64,000 bases of DNA from NCBI RefSeq assembly GCF_034347405.1, contig NZ_CP133778.1, forward strand, positions 992,001 through 1,056,000, in the 5' to 3' direction. The position numbers were made by a program, and so were the translations under genes. The notes under the pieces are model-generated. The model worked only from the letters and a program-made list of their open reading frames with translations, had not been told where the DNA came from and searched no databases. This document shows, one piece after another, positions 1 to 7,289 of this stretch. The DNA comes from Pseudomonas sp. CCC3.1. GTDB lineage: Bacteria > Pseudomonadota > Gammaproteobacteria > Pseudomonadales > Pseudomonadaceae. How positions within the stretch are numbered: position 1 is the stretch's first letter; each line of letters begins with the position of its first letter.

Positions 1-195
1 TTGCGTTTGTCCTCGACCGGCTGGCTGCATGGCTGTTTGTCGTCGAGCAATCGCCACTATGTGGGCGATCTGCTGAACAAGCCGCGTCATGAGGCCTTGC
101 CGGCGCTTCAAGGGCTGTTGATGAAAGCCTTGAGTGACAAACAGGACGTTGCGTTCTCAGGCGGCGCCACCGTGATGAAAATCATCGGCGGTTAA
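1..195 (+). CDS. C-terminal fragment of an unidentified protein
   Basis: The window opens inside an open reading frame that ends with TAA at 193–195; about 64 residues are visible. I do not recognise the family. The visible part has no signal peptide, membrane segment or cysteine motif and ends in a small hydrophobic stretch (ATVMKIIGG). The true start lies outside the window, so the TTG at base 1 should not be taken as initiation. It is followed immediately by a palindrome (198–265) that could serve as a transcript end. Confidence 0.5.
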   Translation: MRLSSTGWLHGCLSSSNRHYVGDLLNKPRHEALPALQGLLMKALSDKQDVAFSGGATVMKIIGG

Positions 196-308
196 CACTG
201 TGGGAGCAACTGTCTTGGCGACTTTTATTGAGTCGCCCAACTCAGAGGCAGCAAAGCTCCCACAGTATCTAACCGTGCAGCTGTCTGAAGAAGGTATTGC
301 CGTCCCGT

Positions 309-1241
309 TCAGACGACGTGTTCCTTCCATTCAGATCCATCACGGATCATCGCGTTTAGACGTATCAGCAAGACCCGCATACAGGCGATGAGCGCGACTT
401 TGGCGCATTTGCCTTTCTCGCGCAGCGCCTTGTATCGGGCGCTGAACTCAGGCTGATACCGAATCACGGACCAACAACTCATATACAACGACCTGCGTAC
501 TGCGAACCTGCCGCCGCTGATATGACGCTTACCTTGGTGTCTACCACTGTCGTCGTTGTAAGGGGCGATGCCCGCCAACGCAGCAATCTGACGCCTGCCA
601 ACTTCGCCCAGCTCCGGTAGATAGGACATTAAACTGGCCGCTGTAATCAGCCCTATACCTTTCACTGAGCGCAAACGAGCGGTTTTTTCACTGTCCAGGC
701 TTTCGGCGCACTCACTAATGAGTACTTCTATCGCTTTAATGGCCTTGCACAGGTAGTCGATATGACTTTGCAGCGCTGGTTTGACGACGTCGGATGAGGC
801 CGTTTTGAGCCTGCGCTTATCGTCATCCATTTGCTGAACAAAGTGTTCCCGCTGCTGGACCAGCGCACGCAAGTTATCTTGCTCGGAACTTGTGATTCGG
901 GCGCCAGGGGCTTTGATGACGGCTGCAAACTGCGCAAGAAAACGTGCATCTATCGGATCGGTTTTGGCTTGTTGCCCCATGGCCTTGGCAAAGCTTTTGG
1001 CACGGCACGGGTTGATCCGTATGACTTCAAGTCCTGCGGTCTGAAGCGCCTTCATCACATTGCGCTCATAACCGCCGGTAGCTTCAAGCAAAACGCGGCC
1101 GACTTGGTGAAGTAACAACCACCCAATCAACCCGGGGAAATCACTTTCGGCATTGGGGCAACTCACCCCGACCTCTAGCAGATTAACCCGAACTTCAAGG
1201 CTGTCTTTGGAAACATCAATCCCTGCAGGATAGGAAAACAT
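309..1241 (-). CDS. IS110 family transposase (DEDD recombinase)
   Basis: A 310-residue recombinase that would excise and integrate the surrounding element. The N-terminal RuvC-like domain carries the expected acidic residues in GIDVSKD, EATGGYE and KTDPIDARFLAQ. The C-terminal Transposase_20 domain shows the helix-hairpin-helix-like VKGIGLITAASLMS and the IAALAGIAPYNDDSG block with the serine region characteristic of the family. I start at the ATG at 1239–1241: AGAGGG lies eight bases upstream on the minus strand, whereas the in-frame TTG six bases earlier would be too close to it. The frame is intact, so the gene may be active. A stem at 1242–1250/1278–1286 covers the bases between the ribosome site and start. 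Confidence 0.93.
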   Translation of the reverse strand: MFSYPAGIDVSKDSLEVRVNLLEVGVSCPNAESDFPGLIGWLLLHQVGRVLLEATGGYERNVMKALQTAGLEVIRINPCRAKSFAKAMGQQAKTDPIDARFLAQFAAVIKAPGARITSSEQDNLRALVQQREHFVQQMDDDKRRLKTASSDVVKPALQSHIDYLCKAIKAIEVLISECAESLDSEKTARLRSVKGIGLITAASLMSYLPELGEVGRRQIAALAGIAPYNDDSGRHQGKRHISGGRFAVRRSLYMSCWSVIRYQPEFSARYKALREKGKCAKVALIACMRVLLIRLNAMIRDGSEWKEHVV

Positions 1242-1286
1242 GGCCAAACCCTCTTACACTCAAGATGAGAGCGCTCTGGTTTGGCC

Positions 1287-1440
1287 CGCGCTTGTAACTG
1301 TTCGAGGTGGGCTCGTTCAACTGTTCGGGCTCAATAACCAGAGTGGAGAGGTGAGTGGCAGCGTTGGCTCCCACACGTGCTTTAAGCACTCCAGGCATTC
1401 AGCTTGCCACTCACCGCTCTCATCCTCAGTCTAATCCCGA
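1287..1440 (-). ncRNA. candidate IS110 bridge RNA (target and donor loops)
   Basis: This is the noncoding left end upstream of the transposase, where IS110-group elements encode their bridge RNA. Read 5'→3' on the minus strand, a perfect 10-bp stem (1405–1414 with 1351–1360) encloses a loop. One side of the loop contains GGCAAGCT, which pairs with the REP right half GGCTTGCC with one G·U. The other side contains TGTGGGAGC, identical to the REP left half. Further 3', ACAGTTG (1318–1324) and ACAAGC (1290–1295) correspond in the same alternating sense to the two ends of the element. Order (target loop, then donor loop) and strand alternation agree with the IS621 model. No promoter was identified. 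Confidence 0.6.
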
Positions 1441-1451
1441 CGTAAGACACA

Positions 1452-1545
1452 AGCGGGCTTGCCCGCGATGGTGTCGACGCGGTTTAACCGAAAAACTGCA
1501 TCGCTTGTATCGCTGGCAAGCCAGGCTCCCACAAAAGCTGTGCGC
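1452..1545. repeat. REP-A (BIME) palindrome, left arm interrupted
   Basis: It contains GCGGGCTTGCCCGCGATGG, a spacer, then ATCGCTGGCAAGCC and GCTCCCACA. Its first bases (CTGTGGG) are missing here but present at 198–204, across the IS. The same pair is complete at 11887–11976. Confidence 0.8.
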
Positions 1546-1627
1546 TACCTTCAGAGTCAAATTGGCGCGCAAACTGCATCACGCGACTATTCGCCGGTTT
1601 TCTGTCGCCGGCCATCGGGAGAATGGG

Positions 1628-2233
1628 ATGCGTAGTCTGTTTGGGGTGCTGGCTTTTTTAGCGCTGGGCGGTTGTATGACGGTCAGCGATATGGGAGAGG
1701 GCGCTCGCTATCAAATGAGCGACGCCGGTCTGCTCGATCACAGCAACACGCGGCGCACGAACTCGCTGCGTATCCAGCCTGACTCCTTTATCTACATCGC
1801 CCAAGGGCCTTTTGCCCCTATCGGCGACCCTGACGTGCGGCCCAATATTGTGGCCGAAGAAGCGTTTAACGGCTTTGTCGAATACTTCCCGATGGTGCGC
1901 AGGGCCAAGGCGCCGCTAGGGCTTGATCAGGCGATGGCCGAAGCCCGTGGTTTTGGTGCGCATTACTTGCTGTACACCCGTTTTGCGCGGGCCGATGATC
2001 GCATTGGCAACAGCGACGAATGGCTCGACCAGGAAGACGTCAGTCGCCTGGGCATCGACAGCGGGGTGATTCAGGTGATGCTCATCGAAACCAGCACCCA
2101 ATACCTGATCGACACGGCAACCATCCGCAGTCGTGGCGGTTTGCTGACGTTCCATGACAACAAGCCCGCCGACCTGATTGGCCCGCCGCTGGCTAAGTAC
2201 GCGCGCAGCTTGATAGGCTTGAGCGATCAATAA
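1628..2233 (+). CDS. DUF4823 domain-containing lipoprotein
   Basis: A 201-residue lipoprotein. A short type II signal runs to the lipobox LALGGC, placing the lipidated cysteine at about residue 16, so the mature protein is membrane anchored in the periplasm. The body is a conserved DUF4823 domain of unknown role. The start is the ATG at 1628 with GGGAGA eight bases upstream; the open frame extends further upstream but without a signal peptide. DUF1285 follows 15 bases downstream, so the two are probably co-transcribed. The pair is flanked by two insertion sequences, but codon use looks native. The function is not known from sequence. Confidence 0.85.
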   Translation: MRSLFGVLAFLALGGCMTVSDMGEGARYQMSDAGLLDHSNTRRTNSLRIQPDSFIYIAQGPFAPIGDPDVRPNIVAEEAFNGFVEYFPMVRRAKAPLGLDQAMAEARGFGAHYLLYTRFARADDRIGNSDEWLDQEDVSRLGIDSGVIQVMLIETSTQYLIDTATIRSRGGLLTFHDNKPADLIGPPLAKYARSLIGLSDQ

Positions 2234-2248
2234 GTCGAGGAGAGCAGC

Positions 2249-2815
2249 ATGAGTGAGCCGGTAGACGTCAGTAACCTGTTGGCGCAAATCCCCAAAGCCG
2301 ACAAGGGGCTGCCACCGGTTCATCTGTGGGACACGGCGTTTTGCGGCGACATCGACATGCGCATCGCCCGTGATGGCACTTGGTACTACATGGGCACGCC
2401 GATTGGGCGCAAGCCAATGGTCAAACTGTTTTCGACCATCATTCGCCGCGATGGCGATGATTACTTTTTGATCACGCCGGTGGAAAAAGTCGGGATCACA
2501 GTCGATGACGCACCGTTTGTCGCCGTGACGTTGGAGGTTGAAGGGCAGGGCGAACAGCAAGTGCTGCGGTTTACCACTAACGTGGATGAACAGATCGCCG
2601 CCGACAGCGAGCATCCTTTGCGCGTAGTGATCGACCCTGACACTCAAGAGCCGGCGCCTTACCTGCTGGTGCGCCGCAACCTTGAAGCGCTGATCCATCG
2701 CAACGTGTTCTACCAACTGATCGAACTGGCCGTATCGCGGACCCTCGACGGCCAAGCCTGGCTAGGCGTGTGGAGCAGCGGCGAATTCTTCCTCATCGGC
2801 CCAGAGCCGGTCTAA
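2249..2815 (+). CDS. DUF1285 domain-containing protein
   Basis: A 188-residue soluble protein matching the DUF1285 family, recognisable by the WDTAFCGDIDMRIARDGTWYYMGTPI block near the N terminus (residues ~28–54) followed by a strand-rich core with FLITPVEKVGI. There is no signal peptide or membrane segment, so it is cytoplasmic. Its biochemical role is unknown. An AGGAGAGCAGC ribosome site precedes the ATG. It ends 20 bases before the left end of the IS1111-group element, which has displaced whatever lay downstream. Confidence 0.85.
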   Translation: MSEPVDVSNLLAQIPKADKGLPPVHLWDTAFCGDIDMRIARDGTWYYMGTPIGRKPMVKLFSTIIRRDGDDYFLITPVEKVGITVDDAPFVAVTLEVEGQGEQQVLRFTTNVDEQIAADSEHPLRVVIDPDTQEPAPYLLVRRNLEALIHRNVFYQLIELAVSRTLDGQAWLGVWSSGEFFLIGPEPV

Positions 2816-2918
2816 CAAACACCCATTTTCCGTGTAATTACATGGACTCGCCCAAGCCGAGGCGTCTGTGCGCCACGGTGGCATTCTATTAGAAGCCAAC
2901 GACAGCGAGGGCGAGTCC

Positions 2919-4016
2919 ATGAAAAAGAATACGACGACCAATCAGTCCATGCCAACCGATGTTTCGAAATGCACCGTCATCGCCGTAGACCTGGCTAAAA
3001 GGGTCTTCCAGGTGGCTGGCCAGGATGCCTTTGGCCTAACGGTGTATGAGGAGCGCATCAATTCACGTGAGGCCTTTCATGCATTTCTTCGGAAATTGCC
3101 AACAAGCGTAACCGTGTTGGTGGAGACAGGTCCGGGGGCTCAGGCATGGGCGCAATTGCTGAAAACCCAAGGCAATCCTGTCCGGATATTGCCAGCCCAG
3201 CATGTCGCCAATCACCGCAGCGGACCCAAGAACGATCGCAACGATGCACTGGCTATCTTGCGCGCAGGGCGAGATATCAATATCTCGTCGGTACCGGTCA
3301 AGAGTGCTGCTGCCTTGGCCATGCAAGCTCTTCATCGTGTCCGGCAAGGTTACGTGCGCCGTCGCACAGCAATGAGTAATCAGATGCGCGGCCTGTTGCT
3401 AGAGCATGGTCTTGCCATGGCGCAGGGCGAAGCAGCAATCAGCCAGGTTATCCCCCGGATTCTGGAAGATGCCAGCCAACCATTGCCTGATCTGTTACGC
3501 GAATTGATAGATGAGTTGCTGGGCGAATGGAGTCAGTTGGGCGAGCGCATCAATGTACTGACCGGTCGACTGGAAACAGCGGCAAAAAATGACGAAACAG
3601 CCAAACGGCTGATGACCGTACGCGGTATCGGCCCAATTATTTCTACAGCAGTGATCGCTAAACAAACCGAACCTGAGCGCTTTGCCAACGCGCGGCAGTT
3701 CGCTGCTTACTTCGGCTTGGTGCCCAAGCAGCACAGCAGCGGCGAGAAAGTCCGATTGGGCAAGATGAGCAAGCATGGCGATGCCTACTTGCGAAGCTTG
3801 GCGATTCAGGGCGCTCACGCGGTGTTGAGACAGGTACGCACTGATTCAGAGGATCCAGATGACCGGCGCTTGCAACGCTGGGTATCAAAGTTGGGTCGCA
3901 AAGAGGCGGCCGTTCGGTTAGCCAACCGAAACTTGCGCATCATCTGGGTGCTGTTACAAAACGACCAAACGTATCGCCGCCAAGTGAGCAACGGCCAGGA
4001 GGCAGCGATGAGTTAA
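2919..4016 (+). CDS. IS1111-group transposase (IS110 family)
   Basis: A 365-residue DEDD recombinase. The RuvC-like domain shows AVDLAKRVFQV (first Asp), LVETGPGAQAW (Glu) and GPKNDRNDALAILRA (Asp pair). The C-terminal domain has VRGIGPIISTAVIA and FAAYFGLVPKQHSSGEK. I start at the ATG at 2919, which has GAGGGCGAG upstream; in-frame codons run back to 2868 but are noncoding IS end. The start codon itself lies within a third copy of the IS inverted repeat (GGCGAGTCCATG, 2910–2921), which can pair with the left-end repeat. The frame is uninterrupted, so the element may be mobile. Confidence 0.92.
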   Translation: MKKNTTTNQSMPTDVSKCTVIAVDLAKRVFQVAGQDAFGLTVYEERINSREAFHAFLRKLPTSVTVLVETGPGAQAWAQLLKTQGNPVRILPAQHVANHRSGPKNDRNDALAILRAGRDINISSVPVKSAAALAMQALHRVRQGYVRRRTAMSNQMRGLLLEHGLAMAQGEAAISQVIPRILEDASQPLPDLLRELIDELLGEWSQLGERINVLTGRLETAAKNDETAKRLMTVRGIGPIISTAVIAKQTEPERFANARQFAAYFGLVPKQHSSGEKVRLGKMSKHGDAYLRSLAIQGAHAVLRQVRTDSEDPDDRRLQRWVSKLGRKEAAVRLANRNLRIIWVLLQNDQTYRRQVSNGQEAAMS

Positions 4017-4256
4017 GGATCTAAAGAGTTCTGCCACCGGGGTGTAAACCGCTCCAACCCATGCTTAAGAACATTGATCACAGGTCAGACCGTCGCGAAT
4101 TTATGCCTGCGCTCCTACCGGCCCTTGAGGCCTAACTGTAATTGGCATATCGCGAGCTCATAAAATGTTGGCCAGAAGCCGATTATGGCTTCCCAAAATA
4201 GGCCTTATACATAGATGCAGCCGGGTATCAGTGGGAAAAAGCGGGTTGACAGTGGG
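4017..4256 (+). ncRNA. right end of the IS1111 element, candidate bridge RNA region
   Basis: A 240-base noncoding stretch between the transposase stop and the right inverted repeat, the position of bridge RNAs in IS1111-group elements. CGCTCCTA (4110–4117) is the exact complement of the REP-B target's right half TAGGAGCG. GTGTA (4042–4046) matches the left half in sense, though it is too short to weigh much. GTAATT (4138–4143) is complementary to the element's left tip AATTAC, and ATACATA (4208–4214) matches the right tip, but their order differs from the IS110-group pattern. Treat this as a weak candidate; no fold was computed. Confidence 0.35.
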
Positions 4257-4270
4257 GGCGAGTCCATACA

Positions 4271-4333
4271 TAGGAGCGAGCTTGTCTCGCGATCTTTTGA
4301 TCTTTAGAAGATCGCGCGCAAGCTCGCGCCTAA
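4271..4333. repeat. REP-B palindrome next to the IS1111 right end
   Basis: TAGGAGCGAGCTTGTCTCGCG pairs with CGCGCGCAAGCTCGCGCCT around a GATCTTTTGATC centre. The missing CTG at its left end lies across the insertion sequence. Confidence 0.8.
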
Positions 4334-4355
4334 AAACGTCATGCTCGTTATAAAA

Positions 4356-4414
4356 TCCCAATATATGGGAGTTGAATTTATATATTGAGATTTATATCCG
4401 CTCAGGTTTATAGT
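4356..4414 (+). promoter_or_regulatory. promoter and candidate operator of the dgo operon
   Basis: TTGAGA (4385–4390) and TATAGT (4409–4414) are spaced 18 bases apart and fit a sigma-70 promoter about 50 bases before dgoK. Just upstream, TCCCA-ATATA-TGGGA (4356–4370) is a 15-bp inverted repeat of the size typical for IclR-family operators. An IclR gene closes the cluster at 8783. Both assignments are by eye. Confidence 0.4.
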
Positions 4415-4465
4415 CGCCCGCACTGATTCACAGCATTCACTGCTAAAAACAAAACAGGTGAAGCG

Positions 4466-5455
4466 ATGCAGGCGCAATTGATCGCGCTCGATTGGGGAAC
4501 AACTTCCCTTCGTGCTTATTTACTCGGTCCCGCAGGGCAGGTGCACAACAGGCGCTCGCTGGCGTGCGGGATCATGCAGTTGCCGACGACGCCTCGCCAG
4601 GTGGCAGGTCAGCCCTGCGCTGACGGCTTTGAGCTGGCATTCGACGAGGCGTGCGGCGACTGGCTAGACGCCAACCCCGGCATCCCGGTGATTGCCTGTG
4701 GCATGGTCGGCAGCGCCCAAGGCTGGCGCGAGGCCCCTTATCGCGACACTCCGGCCAGCCTCAATGCGTTGAGCACCGCGTTGCAAACCGTGCGCAGCGT
4801 GCGCGGGGTGGATGTGCACATCGTGCCAGGGGTGATTCAGCGCTCGGCCTTGCCCAACGTGATGCGGGGCGAAGAAACCCAAGTGCTGGGCGTGATGCAA
4901 AGCCAGCCGCACCTCAATGACTGCCTGATCGGCTTGCCCGGTAGCCATTCCAAATGGGTGCAGGTGCAAGACGGCTGCCTGGTGCATTTCGATACCTTCA
5001 TGACCGGCGAGTTGTACGCTGCCGCATGTGAACACACCATTCTGGGGCGCACCCAGCAGCACTCCGGCCAATTTGATGGCGCCGCGTTCGAGCGTGGCGT
5101 GCACGTGGCACTGTCGCCCGACGGGCAACTCGGGCCGCTATCGACATTGTTCAGCGCCCGTACGCTCGGGCTGACCGGACAGCTGACGCCCACGCAGCAA
5201 CCCGATTACGTCTCTGGCCTGTTGATCGGTCACGAACTGTCTGCCTTGGGCCGAGTGCTGCGCCAACGCCGAGGCGACCAGCCGTTGCCCGCGATCATTC
5301 TGATTGGCAATTCCCAGCTCTGTGAGCGTTACCGGCGGGCGCTGGATGCTTGCGGCTTCGCTGACGTGCGTCTGGCAGAACAGGCCACCGAACAGGGTTT
5401 ATGGCACCTGGCCCACGCCGCCGGGTTGCTCCACCACATGCAAACGGAGGGCTGA
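4466..5455 (+). CDS. dgoK: 2-dehydro-3-deoxygalactonokinase
   Basis: This 329-residue kinase phosphorylates 2-keto-3-deoxygalactonate at O6 using ATP, the second step of the De Ley–Doudoroff route for D-galactonate. The ASKHA-fold phosphate-binding motif ALDWGTTSLRAY is at residues 7–18, and PGSHSKWVQV and FMTGELYA further on are typical DgoK blocks. It is cytoplasmic. AGGTGAAGCG precedes the ATG. It is the first gene of the operon: dgoA starts two bases after its stop, implying translational coupling. Confidence 0.93.
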   Translation: MQAQLIALDWGTTSLRAYLLGPAGQVHNRRSLACGIMQLPTTPRQVAGQPCADGFELAFDEACGDWLDANPGIPVIACGMVGSAQGWREAPYRDTPASLNALSTALQTVRSVRGVDVHIVPGVIQRSALPNVMRGEETQVLGVMQSQPHLNDCLIGLPGSHSKWVQVQDGCLVHFDTFMTGELYAAACEHTILGRTQQHSGQFDGAAFERGVHVALSPDGQLGPLSTLFSARTLGLTGQLTPTQQPDYVSGLLIGHELSALGRVLRQRRGDQPLPAIILIGNSQLCERYRRALDACGFADVRLAEQATEQGLWHLAHAAGLLHHMQTEG

Positions 5456-5456
5456 G

Positions 5457-6086
5457 ATGCTCAAGCAAGCACTGGCAAAGAATGGACTGATCGCGATTCT
5501 TCGTGGTTTACATCCGCAAGAGGCGCAGGCCATCGGCAAAGAGTTGTACGACGCCGGTTTTCGAATCCTCGAAGTCCCGCTCAACTCTCCACAGCCTTAC
5601 GACAGCATTCGTATTTTGCGTGACAGCTTGCCCGCCGATTGTCTGGTGGGAGCGGGCACCGTGCTAACGCCTGAGCAGGTGGAGCAGGTCAAGGCCGCAG
5701 GCGGGCAGGTGATTGTGATGCCCCACAGCGACGCGAAGGTCTTGCGTGCCGCCAAGGCCGCCGGGTTGTACCTGTCGCCGGGCGTCGCCACGCCAACCGA
5801 AGCTTTTGCGGCGCTGGCGGAAGGGGCGCACGTGCTGAAAATGTTCCCGGCCGAGCAAATGGGCCCGGCCGTGGTCAAGGCCTGGCTTGCAGTGTTGCCG
5901 GCTGGAACCTTATTGATCCCGGTCGGCGGGATTACCCCGGACAACATGCAGGTATTTCTTGATGCAGGCGTGTCCGGTTTTGGTTTGGGTTCGGGGCTGT
6001 TCAAGCCCGGTATGAGCCCTCAAGACGTGGCGGTTCGCGCCAAGGCCTATGTGCACGCCTGGGATGCAGGGCGTCAGGCTGATTGA
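5457..6086 (+). CDS. dgoA: 2-dehydro-3-deoxy-6-phosphogalactonate aldolase
   Basis: A 209-residue class I aldolase of the KDPG/KDPGal family. It splits 2-keto-3-deoxy-6-phosphogalactonate into pyruvate and glyceraldehyde-3-phosphate. The Schiff-base lysine is K128 in HVLKMFPAEQ, the catalytic glutamate is E39 in ILEVPLN, and the phosphate-binding GGITPDN and GFGLGSGLF loops are present. I start at the ATG at 5457, just after the dgoK stop, with CGGAGGGCTG upstream. The open frame continues 51 codons further upstream but overlaps dgoK and has no homologous character. Length is normal. Confidence 0.93.
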   Translation: MLKQALAKNGLIAILRGLHPQEAQAIGKELYDAGFRILEVPLNSPQPYDSIRILRDSLPADCLVGAGTVLTPEQVEQVKAAGGQVIVMPHSDAKVLRAAKAAGLYLSPGVATPTEAFAALAEGAHVLKMFPAEQMGPAVVKAWLAVLPAGTLLIPVGGITPDNMQVFLDAGVSGFGLGSGLFKPGMSPQDVAVRAKAYVHAWDAGRQAD

Positions 6087-6125
6087 TTGGCGCTTGCGCC
6101 CCCATCGAACAAGAGAGACAAAACG

Positions 6126-7274
6126 ATGAAAATTACCAAGCTCACAACGTACCTGGTTCCGCCGCGCTGGTTGTTCCTGAAGATTGAAACCGATGAAGGT
6201 GTGACCGGCTGGGGCGAGCCCGTGGTTGAAGGGCGTGCCCACACCGTGGCCGCTGCCGTGGATGAACTGTCGGATTATTTGATCGGCAAAGACCCGCGCA
6301 ACATCGAAGATATCTGGACCGTGCTCTATCGCGGCGGTTTCTACCGGGGCGGCGCCGTGCACATGAGCGCGCTGGCGGGTATTGATCAGGCGTTGTGGGA
6401 CATCAAGGGCAAGGCACTGGGCGTTTCGGTCAGTGATCTGCTGGGTGGCCAGGTGCGCGACAAGATTCGCGTGTACTCCTGGATCGGCGGCGACCGTCCG
6501 GCCGACACCGCCAAAGCCGCTAAAGAGGCGGTGAGCCGTGGTTTTACAGCGGTCAAAATGAACGGCACCGAAGAGCTGCAATTTGTCGACAGCTTTGAAA
6601 AAGTCGACCTCGCGCTGGCCAACGTGGCGGCCGTGCGTGATGCAGTGGGGCCGAACGTGGGCATTGGCGTGGACTTCCACGGCCGTGTGCACAAGCCGAT
6701 GGCCAAAGTGCTGATGAAAGAGTTGGACCCGTACAAGCTGATGTTTATCGAAGAGCCGGTGCTCAGCGAAAACTACGAAGCGCTTAAAGAGCTGGCGCCG
6801 TTGACCAGCACCCCGATTGCCCTGGGCGAGCGATTGTTCTCGCGCTGGGACTTCAAGCGTGTGCTCAGCGAAGGCTATGTCGACATCATTCAGCCCGATG
6901 CGTCCCACGCAGGCGGCATCACTGAAACCCGCAAAATCGCCAACATGGCCGAAGCCTATGACGTTGCGCTGGCTTTGCATTGCCCGTTGGGGCCGATTGC
7001 ACTGGCCGCGTGCCTGCAACTGGACGCGGTTTGTTACAACGCCTTCATCCAGGAGCAAAGCCTGGGGATCCACTACAACGAAAGCAATGACCTGCTGGAC
7101 TACGTCAAGGATCCGGCTGTGTTCGACTACGACAAAGGCTACGTCAAAATCCCCAACGGCCCGGGCCTGGGCATCGAGATCAACGAAGAATACGTGCGTG
7201 AGCGCGCGATCGTCGGTCATCGCTGGCGTAACCCGATCTGGCGCCATGCCGATGGCAGCTTTGCCGAATGGTGA
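6126..7274 (+). CDS. dgoD: D-galactonate dehydratase
   Basis: A 382-residue enolase-superfamily enzyme that dehydrates D-galactonate to 2-keto-3-deoxygalactonate, the first catabolic step. The metal ligands expected for the mandelate-racemase subgroup are visible in GVDFHGR (Asp), FIEEPV (Glu) and ALGERL (Glu), and the catalytic histidine in ALHCPLGP. Length equals the E. coli enzyme. The ATG at 6126 follows GAGAGACAAAACG; the open frame begins earlier, just after dgoA. It is separated from dgoA by 39 bases and from the transporter by 152 bases containing a large palindromic repeat. Confidence 0.95.
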   Translation: MKITKLTTYLVPPRWLFLKIETDEGVTGWGEPVVEGRAHTVAAAVDELSDYLIGKDPRNIEDIWTVLYRGGFYRGGAVHMSALAGIDQALWDIKGKALGVSVSDLLGGQVRDKIRVYSWIGGDRPADTAKAAKEAVSRGFTAVKMNGTEELQFVDSFEKVDLALANVAAVRDAVGPNVGIGVDFHGRVHKPMAKVLMKELDPYKLMFIEEPVLSENYEALKELAPLTSTPIALGERLFSRWDFKRVLSEGYVDIIQPDASHAGGITETRKIANMAEAYDVALALHCPLGPIALAACLQLDAVCYNAFIQEQSLGIHYNESNDLLDYVKDPAVFDYDKGYVKIPNGPGLGIEINEEYVRERAIVGHRWRNPIWRHADGSFAEW

Positions 7275-7289
7275 GTCCGCTCACCACGG

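Larger units (their letters stand above)
208..1454 (-). mobile_element. IS110-group insertion sequence inserted in a REP-A palindrome
   Basis: Boundaries are inferred from the target. Bases 198–207 (CTGTGGGAGC) plus 1455–1544 rebuild an intact REP-A pair nearly identical to the copy at 11887–11976, and the triplet AGC is present at both junctions (205–207 and 1452–1454). Between them lies one DEDD transposase gene on the minus strand, a short 101-base right end and a 213-base left end. This matches IS110-group architecture, which lacks terminal inverted repeats and has a long noncoding region upstream of the gene. Insertion of IS110-family elements into REP sequences is known in pseudomonads and in E. 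coli (IS621). Alternative: the 198–265 palindrome (10-bp perfect outer arms) is an independent unit, in which case the low-coordinate end lies elsewhere. Confidence 0.7.
2835..4270 (+). mobile_element. IS1111-group (IS110 family) insertion sequence in a REP-B palindrome
   Basis: It is delimited by sub-terminal inverted repeats CATGGACTCGCC (2841–2852) and GGCGAGTCCAT (4257–4267), the hallmark of the IS1111 subgroup. TA occurs at both outer junctions (2835–2836 and 4271–4272). Removing the element joins CGTGTA to GGAGCGAGCTTG, which closely resembles the REP-B consensus CTGTAGGAGCGAGCTTG seen at 24238, 39042 and 53353. The left end is short (83 bases to the gene) and the right end is long (254 bases), the reverse of the IS110-group layout and typical for IS1111. 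Confidence 0.75.

Noticed and set aside
198..265. CRISPR-like or riboswitch reading of the palindromes
   Set aside because: Scattered inverted repeats without regular spacers; they are REP/BIME elements or simple palindromes.
5910..7247. 445-codon minus-strand open frame
   Set aside because: Antisense to dgoA/dgoD; composition is typical of a shadow frame.
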